From the NCBI GenBank assembly GCA_000711775.1, contig ARYC01000674.1, forward strand, positions 1-64,000: DNA of 64,000 bases, given 5' to 3'. Of this stretch, positions 44,556 to 57,259 are shown one piece after another (position 1 is the first letter of the stretch; each line of letters starts with the position of its first letter). Source of the stretch: Oxytricha trifallax (taxonomy: Eukaryota > Ciliophora > Spirotrichea > Sporadotrichida > Oxytrichidae). The translations under genes and the position numbers were made by a program. The notes under the pieces are model-generated. The model did not search any database. It saw only the letters and a program-made list of their open reading frames with translations, and was not told the origin of the DNA.

Positions 44556-47500
44556 ATGTCATAAGATAGCTTATCAAATGCGAAGAACAAGCTAAACTTA
44601 GATTTATTACAAGGTGGTAACTCTTTAATGCCAAGCTAAGCTAAAGATTGATAGAGTAGTTTTAATAGTCCCAGAAAGATTAGTCAGCAGCTCAAAGAAA
44701 CCATAAATTGTAAGTCCAACATAGGATATAAAATTTAGAAATATGGGGAATGCTTTACTATATTACATTATAAATATACAGTAAATTTGATAACAATTTT
44801 CATATAATTAGAGTAAAGAGTTTCAAAAGCAGTAAGATTTGGTTCTTCAAAAAAATCTGATACCACCCAAAGAGTTTCTTAGACTTCAAATCAGTCAAAA
44901 TTCTTCACAAGTTTACCAAAAGGTTCTTAAAATATGGGCGATGCTTATGGAAATAGCAGATTTAATGAAACTAATTAAATGAGCAAGAGCAATATTCATA
45001 TGAAGAGTTAGTCCAATATAAACCAAAATATATTATTAAAAGATTTAGGACCTACTCTCGATTAGCAAGTAAGTGCTTTTTATTAAAATCGATTATAAGA
45101 AATACCAAAGATCTAAGTTTAAGAGTTAAATTAATTTTTATTCAATACAGCTAAAAAATCAATTGAGCAAATATGAGCATGAATTCATAATGAAACAAGC
45201 GGCATTAGATAAATTTAAGCAAGAATACGATTTAATTATGAAGCAGAAAACCTAGCCGTTTAGTCCCTCCACTCACTAATAAAAGTCTAGATTTCTTGAC
45301 TCTCAATATAACAATTCTAAACTATTTTCTTCCCAATCTATGAAGTCACTAATGCTTGGTAGCTAGAATGATATCTCAATTCATAAAGGTTATGACAATT
45401 TCTTAAACTCCTAGACTGTTGAACAACTTGAGGAAAAGATTGAGTTTTTGAATGCAAAATTTACAGAATTGGATGATTTAGAATTAGTTGAAACCGCTGA
45501 ATCACTCAAACTTGAATTGGTATTAGATAGATTCAAAAAGTAGAAGCTCTTTGATTACTAAAAGTACAAGCATAGAGTACCTGAATTCAGGAAAATCATA
45601 AATATGACTGATAGCATGAAGCAAGCCTACTTTTTAAGTTAAACTTCAATGATTACATCGGTTTCAGGTATGACTAGATGCAAAGAAAATCTCATTGATA
45701 TCAAGATAAAGAATCAAGAGAAGATCAAGTTGAAACACTAAGAACTACAGCATCAAGAAAGCGAAGTTAAAGCCATGAAATTTATGGTAACCTAAAAGTC
45801 TAATAAGTATCAAGAAGCTAAGAAATAGCTAGAGGAGTTAAAAAAGAAAAATAAAGAAACAAACATGGACAAAATGAAGCAGGAACTTTATAAGATAAGA
45901 CTCAGTGAAATTCTCCATTTGATTGATGCTTAACTTCTATGTCAATTATTTAGGTACTTTTAATAACTAGAAAAGAAGGGAAGAATAATTTTTGACACGA
46001 AGCATATACATCAAAATTCAAATATGGATTTGTTTGAGCTCAAGATCGCTTTGGAATTATAATAAGAGGAGAAATCTTTTTATACTAAAAGCTATAATTT
46101 CGAGTAAATGTCACCGGAAATTAATACTGTTGTTCATGAAAAATTGGCTATATTTAATGAGTTCAATGATATGACCATAGACCATATGCTTAAATTATCA
46201 GATTTTATAGAAGAAAAAACTATTTATAATCAATCCTTATAATTGAAAAGTAAAGAGCTGACCTAGGATCTATCAAAAAGGAAATATGATGTGGAACGAT
46301 TAAATACTGAACTAAGGTATGCTTAATATGGGCTTAGTCTAAAAGATGTTGAAACGAGAAATTAAAATAAGTATACTCAGTTTCAAAAGTAATATACGAA
46401 AGAAGAACTTGTGACTTTAACTTTGATAATTGATGAGAAGAAAAATCAAATAGAAAATTACAGAGAATTTTCGAAGCAATTAAAGTTAAGAATGACTGAT
46501 ATTGCTTTAAAAGCTTCAGCTAAATTATTAAAACTAAGAGAGTTTTTACCTTTCACAATCATTCATGATCACTTTCCACCTTAATTAATGGCCATTCTTA
46601 CGACATATTAAAAGATTAGCCCAAAGAAGATGAAATTAGGCAGTAGCAACCAATTGGCCACTATCAAAATCGAGAGTATGGAGACTAACAGTAGAAAGAG
46701 GTCAGATTTCTCAGATAATGAAAGTTTGAAACATTAGAATGACAAAGATGAAGAGAGTGAACAAGAAGACTCATTCCTTAAGAAAGCAAAGGATGACATC
46801 TTAATTTTACAAAAGAGTGCTAATGAGCTTAAGAATAGAAAGAGACACAAGCAACTGGAAAACTAATTGAATCTTAAAAAGAGGGACGATGATGAAGCTG
46901 ATATGCTTTTCATTAAAGCTACCAATCCAAAGAAAGCTGAACTCTAGGAACTCTGGAAGAAAATTGAAGAGCAATAAAAGTTGCTCGAATAACCATTAGA
47001 TACCGCAAACACTTTGAAGCTAAGTTTATAGTAAGCTCTCAAGAAGATGGTAGAATCATGGAAGTTTGTGCTGCACTTGAAAATAATGGTTTTCCAAATT
47101 GATTTAAACAAAGCAGATTTTGAGGATAAGCTAAAAACTGACTGTAATGTGTAGCCTACAGAATAATATGAAATCAGTCAGAAAAATTTCAACAAGCATT
47201 ATGACGATGTTTATAACAAACTTAATTACCACAGAGCTAAAAGACAGAACAAATTGACCAAAGCTTAGACTTTGACTGAGTTCAACGATGGTCAAGAATA
47301 CAATGAGAACTCTTTCTTAAAAAATCAATATGAAAAAGAGAAGGAGGAGTATGAGAGAAAAATGAAGGAAAAACTTCACGGCAAGAGAAAGAAGAAGCAC
47401 AAGTATAACTTAAAAGAAAGAAAGAAAATAAAGTTTTTCAACAGTCTTCATAAAAGAGGCTTGAACCCTGATAAAGTTAGTGATCATTAAACTAATGTCA

Positions 47501-48751
47501 AGTACACTCAAGTCTTCAAATAGATTAGTAATTACCAAAAATAGGAGAATAAGTTCATCAATAGACTCGTTAATGATTTTGAGAATGCCAATAACAGAAT
47601 TTCTAGCGCAAGCGGTGCAGTCTATATCTCAAAGAAATTTCAACAAGGAAACAATGATTCTTAATAGAATGAAACTTAGCAGCCTTAAAAATAGGAAACC
47701 ATGAATAATGTAGATACAAGAAAGGCTGTATTCAGAGGAAATTAAAATATGAATGTAAACTTTTCATCCGCAATTAATTCATCAACTCGACCAAGTGGCT
47801 AAAGAGGTAGCATAAGATCTTAAACCTAACTGATTAGCGGAAAAAGAATTGATACTCCGAAAAGTGAATTATTAAATTTTTAAGTTTGGTAAGCGAAACT
47901 GATAGCGAAGCATTTGAGACAAAAAGTGAGGAGGAAAGAAGAGATATGAGAATTAAAACACTTAAAAGTAGATTTTCAACAGCAAGAGGTATGAGCCAGA
48001 TATAAAAAAAACTTATTTGCTAATATTTATATAAATTTACTATAATGTAAATAAACCCTATGGACACCATGAAACTCCCCAATTTATCCCTCCAACCAAT
48101 AAAAGAACATAAAAGAGGGTAGAGTGGAGCTTTCAGCAATTTTTAAAACCAAATATCAATCCAAAATTAAGTAACTTAAAATAACAATCAAACCCAGTTG
48201 TAAAATCTCTAATCTTTATAAGTTAGTAGCACTTCAAACACTAGAAACATTCCATAGACCACTAAAAATCAATCATGGTTTGCTGTGTCTCAACATAGCA
48301 GAGTTTTCAATTTTAAAGTCATTAGAGAAAGATAAGTTAGCAATAATTTGACAAGTTCTAATTCTGTTGCAAATTTTAGCTCTACGAACTCAAAAACTGT
48401 CAATTTGATTAATGATGAGTACAGGAAGTTTAATCCTTTAAATATTCTCTATTTGATACAAATGTATCTTTAATAATATTTAGGAATAAGCTGTTTACTT
48501 TTGATCGCTAATTTCTTTTTATTTTGTGATTTAATCCTATTTTACAAAAGAACAAACCTAATTAGTAATAACAGAAAATAGTCCCCATTAATACATATCT
48601 TAATAGCAGAAGAACATTCTCAGCTTAAAATAAGTCAATAAACACTGAGAGAAAAGACTCCACTCAACATGAAACTTAGAATTAAAACTAGAAAGAAGTC
48701 CAATAGATTTACTTTAAGGATTCAAAAACTCTTAGCACAAAATAAAAATGA
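44556..48751 (+). CDS. Large coiled-coil protein of unknown function
   Basis: Proposed start MSQDSLSNAKNKLNLDLLQG at 44556, but the frame changes near 44640 (tandem AGCTAAGCTAA), so the true start or an eliminated segment is unsettled. Exon about 44815-45068 is Ser-rich; after a GT-AG intron (about 45070-45150) one frame runs to about 47875 (over 900 codons) with dozens of TAA/TAG Gln codons. It is mostly heptad-rich coiled coil (LEEKIEFLNAKFTELDDLEL; EEYERKMKEKLHGKRKKKHK), with acidic (DEESEQEDSF) and strongly basic patches. At 47875-47890 the run AAATTTTTAAG shifts the frame; the other frame continues as LSLVSETDSEAFETKSEEER. An intron starts at about 48000, and a Ser/Gln-rich C-terminal exon ends at TGA 48749-48751. 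Probably structural (cytoskeletal or basal-body-like); not identified. Confidence 0.6.
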
Positions 48752-48799
48752 CATTCTATATTCAGAATTATTTAATTATTATTATTTAAAAGCAAAAAT

Positions 48800-49024
48800 A
48801 TGAGCTAGAAGTAATTGGAGTCACCTACAAGATCAAAGATGGTTTTAACAGCTGACCCATAAAAAAGATTTCAAAAAATCTCTCATATTTATGAAAGAGA
48901 AATTAAAACAAGAGCTTAACCCAGAATTTTTCTTTGATTTCTTTAATGATTGTATATTTATTTCTGTCAAAAAGCTTAATGAAGGATGGAATAAAATTAA
49001 GGATTTAATGATTAATAACATTTG
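48800..49024 (+). CDS. Small unassigned frames after the coiled-coil gene
   Basis: MSQKQLESPTRSKMVLTADP from 48800 runs to TGA about 48936. An overlapping second frame from ATG about 48890 (MKEKLKQELNPEFFFDFFND) runs to TGA 49022-49024. The first could be a short Gln-recoded gene whose frame joins the second through a small eliminated segment. Evidence is limited to open frame and Gln codon use. Confidence 0.3.
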
Positions 49025-49339
49025 AAGTAGTCTTTTACATTTAATTAGGAATATAAAACCCCATAGATCAATTAAGATGAAGATTCGAATTAAGAAAAAT
49101 TAGATTTAGAATTAATTATTTTATTGGCAGAAAATAAAATATAATTAGACTAAAATCAAATTTACACACCCTTATTGGATTATTTTTAAATTAATCGAGT
49201 CAATAGTTTTAATTATTTAGCCAAACAATAAAAATGTACGCCAATAATAATTAATTCTAAATCTAATTGTTTTTGATTACAACCTTCATCTTAATAGATC
49301 TATGAGGTTTATACTCTTAAAAATTGAGATATTTGCTAA
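49025..49339. other. Intergenic; no gene seen
   Basis: AT-rich sequence between convergent genes with no supported frame. Confidence 0.45.
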
Positions 49340-50462
49340 TCAAGATCGAGATTTTCTTCTCTCTCTGTGATCTCTGGAGTCTCTTCTGCGCTTTGAGTAA
49401 TCATCTCTAGAGTCTACTCTATCTCTTCTATCATGCCTATCTTTAGTGCTTCTTTCTCTAGATCTACTTCTATCATGCATTCTATCATCGCGGTTTCTCT
49501 CATCCCTTCTACTATGTTTGTCTACCTTTTTAAATTCCTCATCTTTCTTATCTTTTGACGACGACAATTTCTTCCTATCATTGTCTGAATCACTTTCATT
49601 TGAAACCTCAGATTTAGAGTCACTGTCATCAGAGGAAGAATCACGTCTGCTCTTCTTTGACTTTTTATCTTTCTTAGCCTTTTTGGACTTCTTATCTTTG
49701 GATTTCTTGTCTTTCTTATCTTTCTTTTCTTTGCCACTTTCATCTTCTGAATTATTGCCTTGCTTGATTTCTTCCTCTAATTCCAGAGTTTTTCCTTGCT
49801 TTATCATCTCCAGTTGTTTTTGTAAATCTTCACGTTCCTTCTATCTCTTTGCCTCTTTTCTGGCTTTCTTTTTTTCTTTGCGAATGCGATCTAGCTCAGC
49901 CAATCTGTCAAGTCTCTTATTCTCTTATAATTCCAAATCGAAAGCTGCTCCAAATTCATGCTTATCTGAGATACCAAGTGCATTTTTCAACTTCTCCATA
50001 TGTTTCTCCTTGGCCAACGCAGCTTAATGAGATTCTTTGGCATTTATCAAAGTTGGAGCTTGCTTTAGTTTTTCGAGCATGTGTTCACGAGCCTCTGCCA
50101 AACTTTTCTTAATTTCTTCATCGCTTAATTTTCCATGTGATCTTAACTCTTTTTCCAACTTAAAGAGATGTGCCTCAACTTTTCTCTTTTATTCATGCTC
50201 TATTAATTCTTTGTTGGGTGGCCTAGGAGGGGGTAGGGGATTTTCCTGAAGTAAAATGTTTAAAAATCTGATTTCATTGATTAAATTATGCAAAAATAAA
50301 CTTTTTACAATTATAGAGAAACTTTACCTTGAGTTACTGAAGAATTTTACCGTAGTCCATGTTCTTTGCCTTTGCCCCTGGAGCTACGAAAGAAAGATTT
50401 TTCTGAATGTAGCCGCTTGTTCCTGAACCACGCGCAGTGGTTAAACCTACTCCATTATACAT
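49340..50462 (-). CDS. Spliceosomal CWC21/SRRM2 homologue with RS tail
   Basis: ATG 50460-50462 gives [20 protein letters not shown], then [11 protein letters not shown], the signature N-terminus of Cwc21/SRm300, which contacts the catalytic spliceosome (yeast Cwc21 binds Prp8 and Snu114). One GT-AG intron lies at about 50326-50248. Next comes the cwf21 helix region ([39 protein letters not shown]), then a charged helix, Lys/Asp/Ser repeats ([17 protein letters not shown]) and an Arg/Ser/Asp-rich end ([20 protein letters not shown]). Stop TGA 49340-49342. About 350 residues, far shorter than vertebrate SRRM2 but longer than yeast Cwc21. Expected in nuclear speckles/spliceosome. Confidence 0.9.
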
Positions 50463-50669
50463 TTTATGATATTTATAATTTAATTATAATTCAAATACTA
50501 AGTAAATTGCATTTATAAACGAAGAATCAGTCATTTAAAGATTAAAGTAATCTGACAAAAAATATTTTCATAATAAAATATTGTGAAGATATATGCCAAA
50601 AAATTCAAATCAGATCTGTGTATATCTCTAAAATTTCATCTTCATTTAAATTTTGTAATAATAAAAATA
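50463..50669. promoter_or_regulatory. Divergent promoter region
   Basis: 207 bp between the CWC21-like start (minus) and the next plus-strand start. AT-rich; no defined element recognised. Confidence 0.4.
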
Positions 50670-51155
50670 ATGTCTACCAATAATAGTGATAGCTAGAAAT
50701 AGAACAATGGAAGTGGCATTCCTTAACAAGACTCTCAATTCCAGTCTAGTAGTAGCACCTAGAGTCAACCTCTGTCTAGTGATATAGCCTCCCGCATTAT
50801 GAATATGTCTCCCTACGATATTCCTGTGAATGTACCACAAGCAACGTCTGCACAGTAGACTGGAAGCTATGGCAGTGGACTTCCTTCTCCATATGGATCG
50901 ACATTTGGCATGTAAAACACCTAGCAGCAGATGTCAGGGGTTTACGGGGCACCTAATGGAACGGGTATGAGATAAGACATTCCTCAAAGTCATCCTACAG
51001 CCTAACTTATGAATTAAAATATTCAAACCCTCATACTCACTATATTATCAAGTTAAAAGAGTTGGTATTTCTAATTTTTGGGGAGGTAATTTCCTAGCTT
51101 TTATTTTGATTAAAGAATTTAAACAAATTTTGAGGACTAAATCTTATTATTATGA
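50670..51155 (+). CDS. Small Gln/Ser-rich protein
   Basis: ATG 50670 (MSTNNSDSQKQNNGSGIPQQ), open with about 20 TAA/TAG Gln codons, to TGA 51153-51155; the last 40 codons are AT-rich and may instead be an intron or IES after about 51040. The body is low-complexity Gln/Ser/Gly/Pro (SPYDIPVNVPQATSAQQTGS; PYGSTFGMQNTQQQMSGVYG). The composition is close to the Pro/Gln-rich protein that follows, and the two might be exons of one gene. No domain recognised. Confidence 0.5.
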
Positions 51156-51288
51156 TATTTTAGCAATCAATTTTGGAATTACTTTACCGAACAATTTTCA
51201 ATAAAAATTTAATTTTTATCAAATCTTTTCATATTTTCCAATTAATTCATCTTCTTATAAATATGAATTTAACTTTGGGCTATGAAAA

Positions 51289-52855
51289 ATGTTATGCAGT
51301 GATTCAGTAGTTCCACCAATGACGATTGAGAATTCAATTTCTCAAGAGAATATGTAACTTAGCACGTATAAAATTAAAAAATTTTATAAGCAATTAAATA
51401 TATTTATTCTTTGTAAATAAGTTATCTGACAATCTATAAGTTTATATATTATGAAAGATATTTAAAAAATGAGTATTTATACAATATAACATATAGAAGA
51501 ACCTTCATATTTTAATAATAAAAAAAATAATTTTTCAATTTTTATCAGATTAAAGATTTTTTAAAAATAATAAATCTTTTTTACAAAACTGTAAGGATTT
51601 CATCCATAATATTTTTATTAATTAAAAATATTTTAAAATGATCTAAATACAATACATTTTAGACAATCAAAACTAATTATAAATATAATTACAAATATCA
51701 ATTATCAGTAATGGTTTTTACATTCCAATTCAACAAGTACCACAACAAAATTACATTTAACCAACAAATCAAGGAGCTTAAATTTAACAATTCGAACAAC
51801 CACCCATCTTTATTTTTATCATTTTTATTTTTGGCCTATAACCACAAAGACATTTGTATGATAAGAATTTAGTGAATCCATTAGTGATGCACGATATTGA
51901 GAGCAAAGGAGGTTTGCCCTCATAAGTGCCTTAATTCTAATAAAATAATCAGCCTATTCCTATCCCAGGTTAGTTCTCACAACCACCTTAATATGGAGGA
52001 TTTCATGCACAGCAACCTTACCCTGGCAATCAAGGAATGATGCCACTTTTACTAAAATTAATTTTTTTATACTCACCTTAACCAGGATACTATGGATAAC
52101 AACCTCCACAACCCAATTATGGGCTTTAATAATAAGCTCTAAGACCCAGAGAAAGAACATCAACTCAACGCGAACTTTTCATCAACGATATTATATTGAA
52201 GCATCCAGATATTTTGACTGAGGATGAGCAATTGAACCTTGTTAAAAGAAAAGAATGGATGAGTTTTTCATTAATGATGGGTCTTGCTTCAATCCCATAT
52301 TCAGTTTTCTTGACAATTCAAGCTCGTAGACATCCTTCTAGAAGAAGAGAATACATAAGAAGAATCTTTGTGCTACCTTTCTTGCCAGCTGCTCTGATTT
52401 ACTATCACGGCAATAAATAGAGGAAATAGCTTATGGAATTCCAACAGAAGTACTTCAGCCACTTGAGCGACTAAGATCTCGATAACTTTGAAAGTTACTA
52501 TGTTATGAGAATGAACCAGCAAGTTTAATAGATCCCACCAATCTTCCCTCCTCCTTAATCCCAAATGTAAATGTACCCACCTCAAAATTAATACGTAGGA
52601 TAAGCACCATATTAGCCTACATAAGCACCATATTAGCCTACATAAATGGGAGCTCAACCATACTACGGCTAGATCGCTAACCCATAGCAATACCAATACT
52701 AATAACACCCACAATAAATGATGGGATTCCAACAGCCTCATATTCTTGATGGAAATGTCTCAGCCTAAACTTTGCAAGCTCTTCATTCTAAGAATGGAAA
52801 TATTATCAACGAATTACCTTAAGATAAGCAAAATGAGTAGAATAAAGACCTTTGA
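51289..52855 (+). CDS. Pro/Gln-rich membrane protein with two hydrophobic helices
   Basis: A possible first exon starts at ATG 51289 (MLCSDSVVPPMTIENSISQE), separated by AT-rich DNA from the main frame, open from about 51707 to TGA 52853-52855. The N-terminal part is Pro/Gln/Tyr/Gly-rich (PQYGGFHAQQPYPGNQGMMP). A conserved-looking core reads LILKHPDILTEDEQ-like (IILKHPDILTEDEQLNLV), then two hydrophobic segments (FSLMMGLASIPYSVFLTIQA and IFVLPFLPAALIYYHG) separated by a basic loop (RRHPSRRREYIRR), suggesting a hairpin membrane anchor. The C-terminal half is again Pro/Gln-rich with a perfect tandem QAPYQPT-QAPYQPT. A 30 bp IES lies at 52047-52076. Function not recognised. Confidence 0.6.
52047..52076 (+). 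other. 30 bp in-frame IES candidate, pointer CAC
   Basis: CAC at 52044-52046 and 52074-52076 flank an A/T run. Retained it codes LLLKLIFLYS in the middle of a Pro/Gln/Gly/Tyr tract; removed, the text reads MMPPQPGYYGQQPPQ without a composition break. It preserves frame either way, so the evidence is composition plus pointer. Confidence 0.6.
52600..52643 (+). repeat. Tandem 21 bp coding repeat
   Basis: Two consecutive copies of a 21 bp unit (GCACCATATTAGCCTACATAA) encode APYQPTQ twice in the Pro/Gln-rich tail. A recent slippage duplication. Confidence 0.8.
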
Positions 52856-53159
52856 GGAATCATGTCAAGCGGCTTCAAAATATCAATTTAGAGCCTTTTC
52901 AAAAATAAGATTAATTCAGAATCTTTTGTAAATACAAAAGTAATCTTTAGAAAAATCTTGTATTTTGATTCTTTTATTTAAACGCATTAACAATTCAAAT
53001 TCTCATAGCATCTTAATATTGAAAGGTAATATTAATTTATTTAGTGTTATATTTGATGATTCAAAAATTTATTTGTTAAAATAGATTTGAGATTTTGTAT
53101 TTGTGAAATCTATTTTATATTTCATTCATTATTAAAACTTTTAATTTTAAAATATATTT
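52856..53159. other. Intergenic / 5' flank of RFC1; no gene seen
   Basis: AT-rich; the missing first exon and start codon of RFC1 may lie here, but no ATG in frame with 53163 was convincing. Confidence 0.4.
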
Positions 53160-56100
53160 CAATACTGGACGACTCTCTTGAACTAGATTTGATCATCTAG
53201 GAAGTGTTTACAGATGACGAGTCTCAGCATCTTCTTAATTTAGAAGACGAAGATGAATCATAACATGTTTAATAAAAATAATCAAAGTTATAATAGGAAC
53301 CTCAAATTCTTAAAAATACAACCTAATTTTCATAAACTGGTACAATTGAATAAAAATAATAAGAGTAGGATTTATCTAAGGTTATCAAAATGGACGTGGA
53401 TTCATAACCATAGAAAGACTAGAGTATTGTTAGATAAGTTGGAGATAAAGTTATAAGATCTTAGAGTTGCTCTTAATCTTGGAACTAATTGATAAATAAA
53501 TGAAGAAAGTTAAGCTAGGAGGATGATTGTGAGCTTATACCCATAGAAGATGATACAGAACTAGACAAATATTTTGATAAAAAGCTTATTATGGTTAAAA
53601 CTCAACCAATTCAAGATACTTCCCCTCTGAAAGATGTTAAAGAGCTTATAGTTTACAAACCACAAGATTATTTCTTACCATACTACGAAAGGAGAATTGA
53701 GCAAGTTCTGAATCCAAATAATTAAAGTTAGATAAACGCAGGATTTTAGGGAATTCCATAATCTTAAACCCTTGTGTCTTAACTTCAAAATTGCTAGATG
53801 AATCCGAGCATTTATTAGCAAGAGTAGCACATTATAAAAGTTACTACAAAAGTACCTGTGTAAAATTAATAAACAAGCAACTTTAAACTTCAAAATTAAA
53901 AACCTCCAGGGGTACTGGTTGATGTCGAAGAGCCAAATATGGAAATTTTAATTGACGAAGAGGACATGAAAGATATAATAAACGATGATGATTTAGAATT
54001 AGATGTTGACTTAGAAGTTCTTGTAACATAGCCAAATTAGTCAAATGCTATAAAAACCAAAGATTCATCAGTTGTTATGAGCTCAAATATTCCTCCCAAA
54101 GTTAAGAAAGTCCTTAATCCTAAATGGGACTTAAAAGGTTTAAAGATTTGTGTGACAGGGAACTTAGAATAACTTAATAGGCATGAATTTGAAGATTTTA
54201 TCATTAACGCTAAAGGGTAAGGAAAATTTAGCTCTATAAATTTTATTTAGGACACTTTGGAGATATGTCAGTAAAGACTTAAACATATTGGTTATCGGTG
54301 AAAAATTAATGGATAACAGAGACGTAAAGGACAGTATGAAATATAAAACTGCTTAGAAGCATAAGAAAATTAAAATTATGACTGAATCAGAGTTTGAGGT
54401 ATGGTGTAGAAGAGAGTTTAATGATCGATCTTTCTCCCTTGCTTCAAATAAGTTAAAAGAAGATGAAGAAAGTTTAACTGCTAAATACAACAATTACAGA
54501 TAAAAGAAGTATGAGAACATAAGAAAGTTTAAAGAAGCTCAAAAAGCCAAAGCAACTAAGTAAAATGTTGGTGAAGAAATAGAAGTTGACTTAGATTAAT
54601 GTGAGAGTGAAGCTACTTAAAAGAGCAGCCCCAAAAAGCTTCCAAAACAAAGTGAGGTAACTTCATCATTTTAATTTACTTTAAAGTTAGTCAACGATGA
54701 ACTGGATCAGAATGCACCCACAGAGTCTACTTCTAATACAACAGATGGAAAAACTTCAATTTCAAGTGATAAGCCTTTGAATAAACAGACTAGAGAGGCT
54801 GTCGAAATTCCAGCCTCAACAAAGAAAGAAAATAATAGTGTCTCAGAAGAGCAAAAATAACTTTACAGATCGACTTTTATGGAGTAGCATGCAAAAACTT
54901 TGAAAAATCTAGATAAGTTGTAAGCACAGAAAAGAATAGAAGAGCATAAGTAAAAACTATTTGAAGAAAAAAGGTATGAGGATACTAAATAAATATTGGA
55001 TGAAAGAAGTACTTAACTCTGGAGTGATAAATATACACCAACTTGTATTAGTGAGCTAGTGGGAAACTAAAGAGAAATAGAGTAATTCTATGATTGGTTA
55101 AGAGATTGGGAGGATGTTCATTTGAAAGGTCATAAGAAAGAGTTATACACTAGATGCAATAACAAGTATTAAGATATTCCTAAGTAAAATGCAAAAGCTT
55201 GCATTATTAGTGGACCTCCAGGAATCGGAAAATCTTCGACAGTTAGAGTTGTGGCTAAAGAGCTTGGATATTTATTGATAGAAAATAATTCAAGCGATAA
55301 TAGACAAAAGAAAACTATCGAAAACTTATTGAAAGACTCAACAACTTCCTCTTCAATTAATAGGTTTCAAACTGATTAAACTGGTCATTTAAAAAGGACA
55401 ATTATACTAATGGATGAAATTGATGGAATGTGTTTTAAAGATAGAGGAGGAATGAATGCATTAATTAAAGTTATAAGCACAACAATGATACCAATTGTAT
55501 GTATCGCAAATGATGGTAGGGCGAGGAAGCTTAGTAATTTATTGAACTCTTGTTATGAGTTGAGATTTAACAAGTAAGTTATAATTAGATTTTCTTTAAT
55601 ATTCCATAGACCGAGTTCTGAAGACATAATGAAGCGAATAAGAGTTTTATCATAACATGAAAAATTCAGTATTGATCCAAATGCACTAAGCAGATTTTTC
55701 GATTAGAGTGGCTTTGACATTAGACATATCCTAAACATGCTTCAAATGCACAGAACTACTTCCGATAAATTTTTGATTGGAGATGTTAATAAAAAGTAAT
55801 TCTTTCATATTTACTTATTTAGCTAGGCGAGACCAAAGTCAGAAAGATTGGCAATTAATGATCAACACTTTCCATGCTTGTTTAAAGATGCTCTACAGGA
55901 CAGACAATCGCTTTCTAACATTTCAAGAGAAAATGAATTTCTTCTATATGGATTCTGATTTTCTACCTCTGTTTATATAGGAAAACTATTGGGCAGCTTT
56001 TGGTTAGTCATCAAGCCTCATGGATATTGAATATCTTGCATAAGCTGCAGATTTTATTTCTCTAGGAGATAATATAAATGCTTAAATCAGATATCATTAA

Positions 56101-57151
56101 GATTGGTCCTTAATTGCAAACTTGGGCATTATTGGATGTATAGCTCCAGGTGTATTTTCACCAGGACAAAAGCTTCAAATCATTTTCCCAGAGTAAGTTT
56201 GAAAATTATATTCTTAAAATATTTTATAGATGGCTTATGAAGAACAATATATAAAAGCGTATTAATCGAATGCTAAGAGATGTTAGAGAAGTCTTTTGTG
56301 ACTAGATTTTTTTGGAGAGAAGTTCAGTACTTTTTGAAGTAATTCCCCTTATATATGACATGATTGTCCATCACTTAAAGCAAGAACATATTGTAATAAG
56401 ATTTTCCTTTCTTTTTAATTCTTTATAGGATTACGTTACTGAAGCTGTGAATATAATAATAGATCTGGGAATATCAATGTCTATTTTCAGAGAGCACATT
56501 TAAAGCCTGTTATTTGATTAGAAAAGACTAGAAGATTTTGATGATTTGACGCCTGCAGTAAAGAGCTCCTTTACTAAAACTTACAATACAATTTTCAAAA
56601 ACATCGTAAATGAAAGCAAAAAGCCAGTTTCAAATTCATTGAGAAGCTGTGCTTTAGATTCCGCTAAGGATGTCAATTTTATCAGGAAAAATATGGATGT
56701 TGCAGATTAGGACGATTATTATGATGATTCGGATAAAGAGACTCCAGATAAGGACAAGGAGGAAATGAATGATTTAATGAAAAAAGCTTAATGCAATACT
56801 AAAAAAGCAGCAGTTTCAAGGCCTAGAGCTAAAAAATAGGCTAATAATGGACCTTCTGTAACAATAAATTAACCTCCAAAAGAATGTAGCACTTAATATG
56901 CCTCAAGTAAGCCTTGGCCTCCACCATCCCAAAATAATTATTAAAACTAAAATTAGCAATAGAACAATTCATAAATATATCAGCCACAATGGGCAAATAG
57001 TAGAGATTTCCAAAATTATAATAATCAGTATGCTGGAAATGGCTATCAAAATAATAGTGCAAGATCATCTTAGATGAATTAATAACAAAGAAATTAATTT
57101 CCTTAATCTAATATAGGCATGGGTTTTAATAGAAACAGAAATAGAAGATGA
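53160..57151 (+). CDS. RFC1: Replication factor C large subunit (RFC1)
   Basis: The large subunit of the clamp loader that opens PCNA at primer ends. The frame is open from about 53163 (LDDSLELDLIIQEVF); the start is not fixed. An acidic, Gln-rich N-terminal region is followed by a BRCT domain at about 54130-54300 (LKGLKICVTGNLEQLNRHEF, exon break, then GHFGDMSVKDLNILVIGEK), a charged linker, then the AAA+ module: WSDKYTPTCISELVGN, Walker A SGPPGIGKSS (about 55210), Walker B ILMDE, sensor 1 CIAND, and the RFC1-type C-terminal domain (NFFYMDSDFLPLFIQENYW; IPLIYDMIVHHLKQ). GT-AG introns occur at about 54221-54250, 55576-55611, 55796-55826, 56192-56230 and 56393-56430. A Gln/Asn-rich tail ends at TGA 57149-57151. 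An in-frame TGA at 53501-53503 interrupts the N-terminal region and needs explanation (small IES, error or defect). Confidence 0.9.
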
Positions 57152-57259
57152 TTGTAATTAATTTTATTTAAAGCATTTATATCTCAATAGATTTGGATAT
57201 TTCTTTTGATTCTATAAATAATTTGAAATTAAAAGCAAAATTAATTGAAATTATTGATT

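Noticed and set aside
49446..50249. Plus-strand Ser/Leu-rich frames opposite the CWC21-like gene
   Set aside because: Exact antisense of the Arg/Ser/Asp/Lys-rich tail; the minus-strand product has a recognised N-terminus and the correct stop.
52373..52741. Minus-strand Leu/Val/Trp-rich frame of 122 codons
   Set aside because: Antisense of the Pro/Gln-rich membrane protein gene on the plus strand; it exists because TAA/TAG Gln codons read as TTA/CTA Leu in complement.
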